Part shown: piece by piece, positions 34,212 to 46,395 of the stretch | Layout: every line of letters begins with the position of its first letter | How positions within the stretch are numbered: position 1 is the first letter of the stretch | DNA from: Lumnitzera littorea | Lineage: Eukaryota > Streptophyta > Magnoliopsida > Myrtales > Combretaceae | Reading direction: 5' to 3' | Assembly: GCA_024138015.1 (NCBI GenBank) | Contig: JAMXBB010000001.1 | Coordinates: 128,939,701 to 129,003,700, forward strand | Length of the DNA: 64,000 nt | Program-made: the position numbers and the translations under genes | Notes under the pieces: model-generated | Databases searched by the model: none | What the model saw: the letters and a program-made list of their open reading frames with translations, nothing else | What the model was told of the DNA's origin: nothing

Positions 34212-37202
34212 ATTAGTATACCGAAAGCTATATGAAGGAAAAAATCATTGACATCCTTGTGGAATAATCATCAAATGTTGTTATTGTCAGTAGGACTATG
34301 CCAATAGAGGTTAGTACGATTGGGTCTTACGTGAGGGTGATTATAGGCTTATAAGAGAAAACACGATTAAGGGCACCAAAGTGTTGTTGACGTAACTACT
34401 CTGATACTTAAGTCAGTCAGTGTTCATAGTAGAGCAAATAGGGAAGCTAGAGAACTTGATGTAGGCTAAGTGCACAATGGAGTTAAGGTATATTACCATT
34501 GGAGAGCTTAAGCTATCTATAAAGAAGGGTCGCTGTGAATATAGGAGCATGTGTTATATGTTGACACATCCACTAAGTCTAGTAAGTAGGATCATGTTAA
34601 CCATCGTATTCCAAAAATATAGGAACATGGTTTTTGATTGAGTCTTATAGCTTTATTCATTCGACTTATGACTATCATAACCGCTTCGATATGAGGTTAG
34701 AAGTTGGATGGCATCTAGTCCTTATCTAGAAGCTCCTTAGGTAGGTTCATCATTAGGTAGGGTAGGTTGGTTGATGGTGAAACACTTTGGTTTTGGGCCC
34801 AAACAAGTCAACTTAAAGCCTAAAGAGGTCAATTTAGGTATAAAAGACTTATGTTCAAAATCTTTTATCAACAGTTGCAATGGTAGTTAGACCCTATTGT
34901 AAAATGATCATGTTCATACTAACTGAGAATAGTTGAAGAAGCGCAAGCTTGAGTATGTAGAAGGTTTGATGGATAATGACAGTTCAAGAACAGTGGAATA
35001 TTTAGGTGCAATGAGTGTTTGATTTACATCCAAAGATAAGCTAAGTTTAGTAAATATGTTATGTCTACTACATATGAAAAAAAGTTGTCTCTTTTAGATT
35101 ATTGTACTAAGTGGGGTTTATGTTTGTAATTGAATCTAAATAAATTGTAATTATTATTTATATGTGGAGAGCAGATATTGTAATAATTATAGATCTAAAT
35201 TGATTAACAATGACAATAACAATAATAGTTATTTGTTTAACTTATGCCGTTGATTCATGTGATGCTTGGCATCTAGAATGGGAAATATAAATTATATTAT
35301 GTATATAACATCTCTATGATCGGAAAGAAAACATAACATTTCCTAAGATAGGGAGATTATTGGCATTGCAAAGTTTGGTAAATTATGAAACTCATGATTT
35401 GAATGGTACTTAGAATTGGAGGTAGATAACGATATTTTACAAATTTAATTGATGATAGCTCTTGTTTTTTTTTTTTGTTCATTTGTTAAGAAACAAAGAT
35501 ACTTTTGGCGCATTTAAAAATTAAACAGTGGAAGTCCAAACATGAATGGTGCGACAATTCAAATATTTGGTGGCGATAGAGGTAATAAATACCCTTCTCG
35601 TGAATTTTCCTTTTAATATATAAGGAAGCTTTATTCACCAAGTATCATATTTTAAATGGCTTCCCTCTAAAATGTCACACTTCACTCCATTAAAATAGAA
35701 AATGGAAAGTTATAGCCCTTTGAAAGTGTAAGGATATCTTTCTTAATGTAGGGTTGTGGACATGAAGTCAACTGAATTAAGACTTAAAAAGATGGTATCT
35801 TTAGACTTTATGCTTTGAATTCTAAGGTACATTGTAGGGACATAAGCGTCGTAGAATCCGGATAGATCACCGTAAACCTTCCAAACTAGATTAGTAGTTG
35901 TACAAGAAATGTAAAGACACATTATTTTAACACTATTGTTAAGGGGCAATAATTTCACAATATATATTATATAAATGGGTCAAGCTCAATAGCACAGTTC
36001 AATTCATTTGGAATAGTTACAAAATCTATTAGAATTGATATGGAATGCTTTAATGGATTTTGAGTTGACAAGCTCAAAATTGGATTTGTTAAGACTAGCC
36101 CATCGAGCTTTTAACCTTTGTCATAATGCACGGGCGTTAACTGGAATGGCACATGTTTCCTGGCCCCTAAGCTCGTGAATTATTTCTTAAGCCCATCATT
36201 TTTATAGTTTTGTAAATCTAACTATCGTCATTCATCAATATCTAACATGATCTTACAGTTGTAATCGATCGTTCTCACTATAAGCATTCGTTGACAGCCT
36301 ACTTTAAGGTTTTTATTTTATTTTTTTCCTATCTTACACTCGATGCCTTTGGCACAAAATCATCCCCTTGGCTCTTGATGTTGAATGAAGAGTCTTCTTT
36401 ATTATTCATCTAACTCTTGACACTACAAACGAAGTTTTCTTATATTTGTTATTACTTGGAGCAGGCATCCCTTAATCTCCGAGTCTCATGCTTCATTTAC
36501 CTGTCACAATGATGAAAGTCGAGCGTTATTGGTGTGCAACACTAGCTCTTACTCGCTAGTATAAAGCACATAATGGACATTAAATGCACATCACACTATG
36601 GTAGTAAGAATAAGACTAGTTCGGTTGGTCTAATTTTTCTATCCCATCTCTATTAGAAACTTAATCTAATTAGATAGATTGGTGTAACTAAGTTTTTTTA
36701 AACTAATTGATTCTTTCAAGTCGATTCATACGAAACTTAATTTTTTTGCATAAAATAGTTGATTTAAATCCAAATAAAGCATCGTTTGAAATTTTGCTTG
36801 TGTAGAGGCTCAATGAACATTAGGTCTTTCTCTCTTCTTTGCATTTGATTGAAATTAAAACACTTTAATGCAAAGTTAACACTTTATAAACTCATAAACA
36901 CAACTCTTGTATCTCTTAGAGATCCATAGCTTGCGATTGCTTACCTTTAGCTAACAATCTTTAGCAAGTGCATATATTTTGTTTAAAATGACCACAATTG
37001 GCACATTTCACCATCTTCTCCTTCTACTATTGCTAACAATATCCACTTTTCACCGGCCTCCTTCATTTGCTCTTATCTTGATCAACCAAGGAAGAGTTTA
37101 GATATGATGGAAATATGTTATATGGCTTTAGACTATTCTTAATTCATAATAACCTGTTTCATGTTCCTATATATTATGTTAATATAACAAGCCTCTTTTA
37201 AG

Positions 37203-37205
<3 letters not shown>
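34212..37205. other. Intergenic DNA without recognisable gene
   Basis: Protein-like segments on the + strand at about 34230-34960 are broken by stops and were not assigned to a family. On the minus strand near 36985-37015 a short VKCANCGHFKQNIC segment resembles the zinc knuckle at the end of MULE transposases or gag proteins, but is too short and irregular to call. A 10-T run lies at 35465-35477. Confidence 0.4.

Positions 37206-37238
<33 letters not shown>
37206..37238. repeat. (TA)n microsatellite
   Basis: Uninterrupted run of TA dinucleotides. Confidence 0.9.
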
Positions 37239-37240
<2 letters not shown>

Positions 37241-37448
37241 CTTTGATCCATCGCTTAGGCCTTGGAAAAATATCGTTGCCGTTGTCCTCCTCTCCACCAT
37301 CTTTATCACAATTTGATAATCCATTTCCATTATTATGATGCTCACTCTCTGGCTTCTCATATAAAGATTCAGATCCAGCTTCAACAAGCTTTGTTTGGTC
37401 TACTAGCTAACTCAAAGTCCTCATTCGAAGAACCAAAAAAGAAAATAA

Positions 37449-37479
37449 GGGGGGTGGGGGGTTGTGGGCGTGGGGGAGG
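37449..37479 (+). other. G-quadruplex-like G-run cluster
   Basis: Six G, T, six G, TTGT, three G, CGT, five G in about 31 bases: four runs of at least three G with loops of 1-4 bases. Isolated in AT-rich DNA and not next to any gene called here. Confidence 0.6.
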
Positions 37480-40439
37480 ATTCATCGTCGAAATTTTTTT
37501 CAGTAACTACACATTGATTTCTCTAATAAAATGATTGATGGGTGGACATGTCTATCATATTTCAATTGCTCTCGGCCTTTATTCTTTTAGTTGAACACGG
37601 AATCATTAAGCGTATATTGTTGCAACACATCTTGCCATAAGGCTAGGGACAGAATAATTTTGTCTATTACTATGTTGAGAAAGCTGTAATCCTGGAGACT
37701 CACATTGTGCACCCTGTGCACGTATTATAGAAGACAAGAAACTCATGCCGAAATTAGGTTAGGTTTCACAAAGTAAGGGTCTCAAGGTTGGGTTTAGCAA
37801 TACAAAGTCAAGGTTGGGGTCATATGAAATTGGTTGAATAGGGTTTCATAGATTTGGTAAGGCGTGGAGTTTCGGGGAATTGATTTTTTGGGTTATCATG
37901 TTTTCCGTTAGGGTTTCGGAGTTAAGGTTATGAAGGAATCAATTGGAGGTTAAATGATTAGGCTTAGGACTCGTGAAATTTTTATTTGGGGATAATAGAC
38001 TTATACTATGAATGGATCAATGAAAATCAGATGAAATCAATGAAAAAGAGTGGAAATATTGTATTTAGTAAATTAAAATAAATGTAAAAGTCTAAGGAAA
38101 TGAATGTAAAAAAATGGAAAGTTTTTTATTTTTGAGAGAAGGCCATGAAAATGGGTGGAAGTTATTTAAAATTACATAACACCTTTACTATCTAAATTTA
38201 CTAAATAAAAGTAAGTATAATACAATCTATTAAATCACTCATTTCATTTTATTTCCTTCTCTTTCCTTTTTAATCATCCAAACACAAAATAGAAATAACA
38301 TTTCTTTTCTTTCCCTTTCCTTCCTTTCTGGTTTCATCTCTCCTAAAATTTGCACAAACACAATGTTAAATTAGGGTTCAATCATTTTGAATTTAAAACT
38401 CCAATGTCGTTTTTTTCCCAGTAAAAGTGAGATCTAATGCTTGGTTGGGAAAAGTTTTACTGGAGTATTTCACTTAGAGGACTGAGATATCTTGGTTTGA
38501 ATTTTTCATCGTCTGGTTTCTCCACTAATTTTGTTCCACATGGGATCCACTAATAACCTGGCACTATCTAACTAATAATATCATATCTTACATATGACCT
38601 CTTAAGTTATTCTACGACTAATATAAAAAATTTTCAAGTATCGATTTAGACTTTTAAATGTTGCAATTACTATCTAACATTACTCTATTAACCATTATTA
38701 GATTACGCTACCTTTTTAACAAACCATGGTGCCTTATGGATTTTCCTTTCTTAATAGTAAAATTAGAAAAACGAATTGTTAAAAACAACTAAACATGTAC
38801 ACCAACGATATAAAAATAAGGGGAAAAAAAGCAGCAGCAGTATACTTACCACCACCATCTTGGCTCTCTTACTCCTCCTACTCATCCAACCACCACCGAT
38901 ATTGGTTCAAAAGTTGAAACCACGACTCGGCGTTTTGACCTGCGTTTCGGAATTTGAGTATGGGTTTGGAACTTTTTATTTGGGTTTATAGATATATGTA
39001 AGTGGAAGCTCTCTTGGGATCTTGCTGTAAATTTTTCCACAACTTGAACTGGATAACGGTTTGAAATTTCGGGTCTAGTTTTTGTGCCGAGCTGATTAAT
39101 AATTCGGAAGCTTCAACCCACCACCGCCCCCACCAACCCCCATATCGAACATTTTGAAGAGTATGAAATACGTTGTATTACCTTCACGAGTAGCAATATT
39201 TGAACAAAAAGCATTCGATGGAATCGTCTCTAAGTTAATTGATAATTGATATTTTTATGTTATTACAATCATCAAATAAATCTGTTGAGAGACAGTATCC
39301 TCTTTTTTTTTTAAAAAAAAAAATTCTCTTTAGAAATTCTCCTCTTGGACTGTACTCTGTAGAAAGTTATCTTGTCGAATGATATTTAGATGTTGCCCTT
39401 CGTGGTTAGTTTCGATAACCACGATATAACAAGCCTAAAACACGTTCTTTCCTCCGTCATTTTGTTTTCTAGGACATTTTTTACTGAAGCTCCACTGTAA
39501 AACATTAACTATGCGCAAGTATGCATAAGAATAAACAGATCTCATGAGACAGGTATAGATTTATACTTTCTAAACATCATAGATAGTGATTGAACATGTA
39601 AGAAGGTTTCATGATGGATGAAGAAGCGCAATAACTCAGATTTATTAGTTTTCTTGTCAGTCAATTTTAAAAATAAATAAATAACATCTGTTTGGATTTG
39701 AAGGGTTCTTTTTTTTTTTTTTTCGTTTTTTCTTTAATTATTATTTTTTTGTTGTTGACCTTCTAATAAAATATTTTATATTTTTAATTAAAAATCTGAT
39801 GTGATCATAGCTGGATGAAGTTTTGCTTTATTTTTGTTGAGAAAAGAAAGGAATTGCACCATGATTTTTCACAACGGTCTCGTAATCTAACAATTGTTAA
39901 TGAAATAGCTCGAAAGTTTGATCAAGAAAAAGAAATAGCCGATGGTTACAAAGCAAGGCTCAAAAGTTTCAATCCTTAACTGTTAAAACTGAACGGAATA
40001 AAAAAGAATTAAACAGTACAAATATAGAGTGAAAAACAATATTATATTATTTTTCATGTTTGATATGCATGATATTAAATATAATATTTTATGATGTTCC
40101 TTATTTGATTTGATATGTATGACTATTTGATTCAATCTCAATATTATTTAATATTTATTTAATTATATTTTCATATTATTTAAAAAACAAAAATTTTAAA
40201 TATTGTTTAATATTTATTCCCTTTATAAATGTAATTTAAAATATATTAAACAATATTTACTCTAACTTATACTTTTGTCCAATAAAGTCAACATCATATT
40301 TTAAAAAAAAAAACAAAGTTTAAAGCATTTTATCAAATCCTTGAGACTCATTTTTCTTCGATAACCAAGCAAAAAATTTTGTTCAATCCAGTTTTAGCAC
40401 AACCAAACGGTATTAAAGTACTAAATAATGCATTAAAAC
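37480..40439. other. AT-rich intergenic DNA, MITE-like piece near 38030-38370
   Basis: No gene recognised. At 37740-37930 short phrases such as 'aaggttggggt' and 'gggtttc' recur. At 38030-38370 a purine-rich left part and a pyrimidine-rich right part ('tttcctttc' ... 'cacaaacac') face each other around an AT-rich middle, like 22368-22601. A T-run lies at 39708-39723. An open frame at 38776-38991 is low-complexity and hydrophobic, and not convincing. Confidence 0.45.
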
Positions 40440-40650
40440 ATGTCCCGACAGGAGAAGTTAGCTAGACAGACGGGTCCCTGGAAGTGTGCCGACACTGTTG
40501 TGCGACCTGAATGTCTCCTACTTCTGATTTTATTCAGTGTTCGCTGTCGTCACCACTTTGGATATATTTATAAAGTGTCGGCACGGATACCAACATGGGA
40601 AGGAATTATGATACCCATGCCGACACAAGAGACGTAATGTTAACACCTAA
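40440..40650. repeat. Short dispersed-repeat piece with inverted 'tgtgccgacac' motif
   Basis: GTGTGCCGACAC (about 40475-40486) faces GTGTCGGCAC (about 40577-40586), with another 'gccgacac' at about 40619. The inverted spacing of about 100 bp and higher GC than its surroundings suggest a small repeat element rather than a gene. The 65-codon open frame covering it shows no family resemblance. Confidence 0.4.
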
Positions 40651-41255
40651 GCACAAAGAAGATGGTTAAACACTGAACAAATCAGATTGGGTTGCCCAAC
40701 AGTGTCCACAGCACAATTCCAGGGACGACTACATCGGATACTACTTATATGGTAGCACTAGCCTAGCAGCTACTGGGGTGCTCTCTATTCTTACCACCTG
40801 AGTCCTGTGCTGTTTGAATACAGCTGCCATGAACAAACAACGACAGTACAGGGGGGAAGCCTTGATATTCCTCCTCCTCCGTCCATGACAAACAAGTTGT
40901 CATTGCGCTAGACAAGTATGAAATTTTACACAACAAAGCTGCACGAGCTGAAACAAAAACAGAATAAAAAGAGCACTATACAACAGAAGCCCCCTGCGGC
41001 TGCAAGCAAAACACAAAGGACAATCCGACCGATCCTCCTTGGAAAGTTTTGCCAAATGCGAACACAGATGTGCATTTTCATGTGAAGATAAAGGTCTTAG
41101 TTGAGATAGATAGACAGAATGAAGAAAGCAAGATAAATTCATTTAATAATAGAAGACTGAGATTCAATTTAAAGCGGCAATAATCAACTTCATGACTAAG
41201 AACCATAAAAAGTAAAAGAAAGAAATAAAAAGTGAACCAAATCTAGCAACCCACG
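40651..41255 (-). other. Downstream region of SKP1, containing its 3' UTR
   Basis: Immediately 3' of the SKP1 stop on the minus strand. GC is higher than in the intergenic DNA beyond, as expected for transcribed UTR. The poly(A) site cannot be fixed. An 80-codon open frame here (40900-41142, minus) is probably incidental. Confidence 0.5.
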
Positions 41256-43171
41256 TCACTCAAAGGCCCATTGGTTTTCCCTCCTAACTTCCTCCTCTTC
41301 TTCAGGAGTGAAATCATTCTTGATGCTAAATGCTTTCCTGATCTCTTCAGGTGTCTTTCCTTTTATCATGTCAGCCACCGTCTGGCAAGTGAGGTCAAGC
41401 AGGCTCTTGATGTTGAGATAGTTGGCAGCCTAAGAACAGCATATGCAAATTAGATGAGAAATTCTTTTCCATCTACATCATTAAAAAGCCTTCCATCATA
41501 ACAACATGACAACATGAAATCACAACCCCAAAAAGAAAAACCATATGGAATATGTTGGTGTCTTGATCACTGCAACATGCTTCAATAAACAGATTAGGTA
41601 AATAACAAAGCAAACAGAATAAGATGCAAGAGAATGAGAGCTAAAAGCAGTCATCTTCACGAACAATCAAACAAAGTATTCATTTGCTTTTAATAGTAAA
41701 CTAGTCCTGCAAGCAGATCATTAGGATCTTCCTTCTGGGGAACTTTCATATTTCTTTATATTGAATAAGTAATACCTTTGTGCAAGTACATCAATGACCA
41801 ATGACCAATGACCAATGCCCTCCCTCATTTCCAAATAATAATCATTGCGCAGAAAAGAGGGCCACATGGTTCCAGATGTAGAATTTACAGTGCTACATGG
41901 ACCTTTTTGGTTTCACAATGGTTCAAAATCTTCTAAAACACCAATTATTATAGCACTAAACTCTATAACATAGCTACCTTCATAGTCACAACAGACATGC
42001 AACAAGCGAACATGAAATATGACCCAGATAAACATACAGGGACTATGAATTACAGCCAAAGTTTCCATCGGCAAAGTTCCAAGAAGACCCACTACAAAAC
42101 TCCAATTGGGAATAAACAAAACGAATTACAGCTTAAAATAAACCACATATCCAACCAAATGGACAGACCTGCAAGAATATTAACATTACCAGAAGAATTA
42201 CCTTTTAGTTTGATTTCCTTTTCTTAATTCCACAATGCAGGTGTGTACATACCTACTAATTGTCCATCTACAACAAATCCACATGGATATAAATCGACAA
42301 ACTAAAAGTTAATTGCTTTCAGTGATGTATCTGATACAGAGCTTGCTCCGCTCAAAATTCGATTTGTATTCATAAACTAGCTTAAACTACACAGATAACT
42401 GGAAATCACCTGAAAGGCTAAAACCAATTGACATTCAAATCTCTAATGAGAGAATCAAACACAATTCCTTCACTTATGAGAACCCTAGATATGTTCAATT
42501 ACAATCTATACATCAAAACTCCTACAGAAAACCTTGAGAAACAAATCTTTGAATTTGGGTATAAAAAATAAAACAAACAACAACCAATCAAATATCAATG
42601 TTAACTCATCCAAAAACAATAAAGTACTTATATAAACAAAGCTAATCGAAACTGATCAATTAGAAATCCTAAAAAATAACAAAAACCCTAAAATATCCAA
42701 CATTCATAGAAAAATCAATAACTATATCTTCCAACAACGATGACATACAAACATAAACAAAGATTATCAAACTCAATCGATTGGAAACCCTAAGAATATC
42801 AAGTCCTTATAAACAATACATTAATCGATTAAAAACCAAAAAAAAAACTCATCAAAGGAGAAAAAACTAACCAGTATAAGATCAAATAGCATGGCCTGAT
42901 CAACTTTAACGAAATCAGCGTCCCACGACTTAAGGTCATCGTCGACTGCGGTTGATCGTTCATCGGGTTTAGGCGATTCCACATGCTTCTTGCAGTACTC
43001 GATTACCTTCGCCAAGATTTTACTCGTAACGTTCGGTAACGGAATTCCGTTATCGGCACAATCGTCCTCGATCATGTGCTTGATCGTTTGGGATTCCAAA
43101 GCCACCGCTTCATCGAGTTCAAAGGTTTCTCCATCGGAACTGCGGAGAATGATCTTGCGAGTCGAAGACAT
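41256..43171 (-). CDS. SKP1: SKP1-like protein, two exons (157 aa)
   Basis: Core subunit of SCF (SKP1-cullin-F-box) ubiquitin ligases: it bridges the CUL1 N-terminus and the F-box of the substrate receptor, in nucleus and cytoplasm. Exon 1 (43171-42872, 100 codons) starts MSSTRKIILRSSDGETFELD and carries the N-terminal BTB/POZ-like fold, with the acidic DDDLKSWD linker near residues 77-84 and the DQAMLFDLIL helix at its end. Exon 2 (41429-41256, 57 codons plus TGA) starts AANYLNIKSLLDLTCQTVAD and ends ENQWAFE, the family's invariant tail that contacts the F-box. The intron is 41430-42871 (donor CTG|GTTAGT, acceptor TTCTTAG|GCT), phase 0, at the place usual for plant ASK genes. The 157-residue length is normal, and no stop or frameshift is present, so it looks functional. 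It is the only intact protein gene in the window. Confidence 0.96.
41430..42871 (-). other. SKP1 intron
   Basis: 1442 bp with GT...AG ends in the minus orientation, AT-rich and without recognisable inserted gene. A 7-bp unit ('atgacca') is repeated three times near 41796-41818. Open frames inside it (e.g. 41913-42227) are not conserved-looking. Confidence 0.9.
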
Positions 43172-43360
43172 GGAGATTCAAAAGGATATTTTCAGAGAGA
43201 GAAACAGAAAGGCTAAGAGAGAGGAACGGAGATGCTAAGCCGGCGGGAAGGGGGTGAGCGGATAGGGAGATAGCGAGAATAATGGTGATTTGAACCTAAT
43301 CCACAAAGTGGCGCTTTTATGGTATTTATGTATGTATATATATCACCAATATCTTTTTGT
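43172..43360 (-). promoter_or_regulatory. SKP1 5' UTR and core promoter
   Basis: In the minus orientation, a TATATATA stretch (43335-43343) lies about 165 bp upstream of the ATG. It is followed by a TC-rich leader with repeated CTCTCT (43190-43230), typical of plant 5' UTRs. The higher GC of 43170-43260 marks the transcribed part. The start site is inferred, not seen. Confidence 0.55.
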
Positions 43361-46139
43361 ATAATCCAAATCTACCGTATCTCTTTTCTAATCTACTTAG
43401 GAATAATAAAATCCATATCTAGGCAATAGGCAACATATAACTTTTAATATTAAAGTATTGAAAAGGTAGGTTAACCATAATGTGGCGGAACAAGCAGTGA
43501 TGCGCTTTTTTTTTTAATGAATTATACAAATAATAATAATTATTATAATATTAAACCATTTATATTTATATCATATTTACTTAACTGTTGGTTATTAGAA
43601 TCAAGCATATAGATCTCACTATTTTAAAAATATGCTTTCTGACCTTCATATTACTTTTTCACTCTTGATAAAAGCATGAAAAATAAAGAAAAATAAATAG
43701 CATATAATAACGATAAGAAAGAAGTTGATTCTAATAATAACTTCAAATCATAGTTATTGATTTTCTTTTTATATAGTCAAAAAGAATATTTTTGTTATAA
43801 ACACTAAAAAAAATTTTAATTTTTTTAAATCTGACCATTTCTTCCGGTGAATCTTACTTTTCTTCTCTTCCCACCAAAATTTGGTAATCATGCTCATTAC
43901 ACAAAGCCAAGGAAAACAAAACACATGAGATCGCAAAAATTACTGATTTTCTTAAAAACTTCTTTACATCCTTGGAATAGAAAAAGACTCTTCCATTCTT
44001 GAAGTATAAGTTTATTCAAGCTTCCAAAAGTGGTTTGAAAAATATAAATAAGAAATCATCAGTGAAGGAAGGTAATAATTCGAAAGTTCTCATTTTATAT
44101 TGACATATAGGAAGATTCAATGCACAAGCTACAAGTGGTTCACGCGGCTAATTTTAGTTGCAAATGCTTTAGCTAATTTTTCACCAACTCGAAGAACTTC
44201 GTTTATGCATAAGTTCTCCGGCTGAATTAAGTAGGCAGGTTCTTACTTATCCAAATAGGATTTTATTTCCCTCAACCAGGTAGATACTACCGTATAGGCC
44301 ACCCGTTCTTCGCTCTTAAATTTTATTAACACTGTATTAGATTTTTCTCTCCATAAAGGTTTGAAAGGATGGCTTTTAACTTCTGGAACTCAATAAATTA
44401 AAGGCTAAAGAAAGCAAAGTCAAACGTTATTTTTCAAACAATGTCTGAAATCATTATCTAAACTTTACATATATTTTTAATTTCACATCTATTTGAAATT
44501 GCTTAATGTTGTATCCAATTGAAAATTGCTTTAAGTTTTATATTTAAAGAATGAAGTTGTCAAATGGTTATATCTGAGCAAATTTTACTTATTAAATTTA
44601 TTAATTTTACTTAAAAAAAAAGAAGAAAACTAATGTAATATATACTCATCCATCAATGAATACATGTATAAATGACAAGAGATAAGATAATAAATTCAAT
44701 ATGTTAAAGTTCAATAGGATATGATACAAGACAATTTCAAATATTAAGTACAAAATTTAAATTTAAAAAAAAAAACTCTAAGTTTCAATAGTGATTTGTA
44801 ACATGATCCTTCCTTTTTTACCTAACATTTGACAAGAAGTGAAGAAAATATAATTTCTAATATTCCCTTGAGATTCTACACAATTTTGCAAGAGATATAA
44901 ATAAAATAGCCAATAAATACTCTATTACCTGAAATTTGAAAGCACTAATTAAATATTTGTGCAATTAACTATTTAAATTTTGTCCATTGTTGCAATTAAC
45001 TACATGAATTTTGTTGAATTTTTACAATTAACTACATAATACAAATATTATCAAAAATCTCAAAAAGTTTGAAGGTAATAAATGAACACCTTTACACTTT
45101 ATATAATTAGTTACCAGTAAAATTTAGATACCAAATATGAATAAATATTTTTAATCAAGTTGCCTTAAAAATTCTTATAAAATGTGAATACAATGAATGA
45201 ATAGACACTTTTAATCAAGTTGTCTTAAAAATTCTCCTATAAAATGGAAGTTAAATTACTCACATAAAGTCCCTAAAAATAAGTATAGTAAATTGCATGA
45301 ACCAAGTTGAAAACTTTAACAATTGTATGATGTCCCCATCTTCCCAAATTGAGCACTTAAATCTTGTAACAAGCTAAGTCCCACATTTTTTATATTATTT
45401 GGCTGTTGACTTTTTTTAATTTTTTCTGTGTTAACATGGGCATACTTTGAAAAAAGGAAATCGCCATGTCACTTAAATTAGTGATTTAGCAATACATTTC
45501 CATTAAATTAATTTAATTTTGTATAGACCCGTCAACCCATTATTTATCGCGTCATTATACGCTGTGTCCACAGCAAAAAGAGACGAATTAACATTTATTT
45601 CTGAAAATTCCAATGGCTATCGTTGGCCTCCCTTCGTGAGTTGGTATCTTAGCAAACACGCAAGGCTATCACTGCAAAAACTAACTACATCACACTAGAA
45701 GTTTTAGATGTGGATCCTATTTTAATATCTTTTATCTATATTTATTTCCCGTGTGATCTTATATCTATTAGAATCAGATATTTCCAAAACTATTTTATCT
45801 ATTTTTATTTTATAATTATGATAAAAATGATAAATAGATGAGAATTATAAGATAAAATTCACATGCTTTTAAGAAAAAAAATTTAAAAATATATATTTTA
45901 TGCATTAGAAAAAGATATTTGAATTAGTATTTGTATCAAAGGAATAGAGTTAAAAAATGATAAATTTATATCTATAGTGATTTTTTAAGTACTTAATTTT
46001 GAGAATAGGGGTATATATATAATTATATTTTTATCTTTTTTTTTATGTCTTATTCATACTAAATGCAAAATTCGAATAAATGTTAAAAAGACACCAAAAA
46101 TATAAAATAAAATAAACCAAACAGATCCTAAATTTGTTC
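43361..46139. other. AT-rich intergenic DNA
   Basis: No gene recognised. A T-run lies at 43506-43515 and A-runs at 44610-44625 and 44765-44776. A 62-63 bp tandem duplication is listed separately. From about 45710 to 46135, 'ggatcctatttt' faces 'aacagatcc' across a very AT-rich core, possibly another small non-autonomous element. Confidence 0.45.
45131..45250. repeat. 62-63 bp imperfect tandem duplication
   Basis: The block running from 'aatgaata' through 'ttttaatcaagttg' to 'ttaaaaattct' and 'tataaaatg' occurs twice in a row with a few mismatches and small gaps. Confidence 0.8.
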
Positions 46140-46385
46140 ATGAGCCTGTATCCTAATTAGGTTAATAGCCAGAAAGGCATGAGGATTTTCAATTTTGTTG
46201 ATTTGTATCAAGTTTTGTATTTCAAGAAAGAAAACGAAATCAATGAAGAAAACTGCAATAAATGAAAACTATATCGAGCTAGTTGGTTTGTACAAATATA
46301 TAGCTATACTATTATTGCCAACAATACTAGACTAACTCTTAACTATTTTTGTATAGTGTAGTGAATTGTACACTCTACTATAGCA
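46140..46385 (-). repeat. 3' LTR of the minus-strand copia element
   Basis: Directly after the polypurine tract it begins TGCTATAGTAGAGTG (read on the minus strand, from 46385) and runs through a TATA-like AT-rich part. The distal edge is approximate; a CA near 46138-46140 may be its end. The 5' partner was not found in the window. Confidence 0.65.
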
Positions 46386-46395
46386 CCCCCTCAAG

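Noticed and set aside
37139..37387. 82-codon minus-strand open frame
   Set aside because: Runs through the (TA)n microsatellite, giving a Tyr-Ile repeat; not protein-like.
41913..42227. Open frames on both strands inside the SKP1 intron
   Set aside because: They lie wholly within the intron, have no domain features and do not fit the SKP1 splice pattern.
42990..43238. 82-codon + strand open frame over SKP1 exon 1
   Set aside because: Antisense shadow of the SKP1 coding exon.
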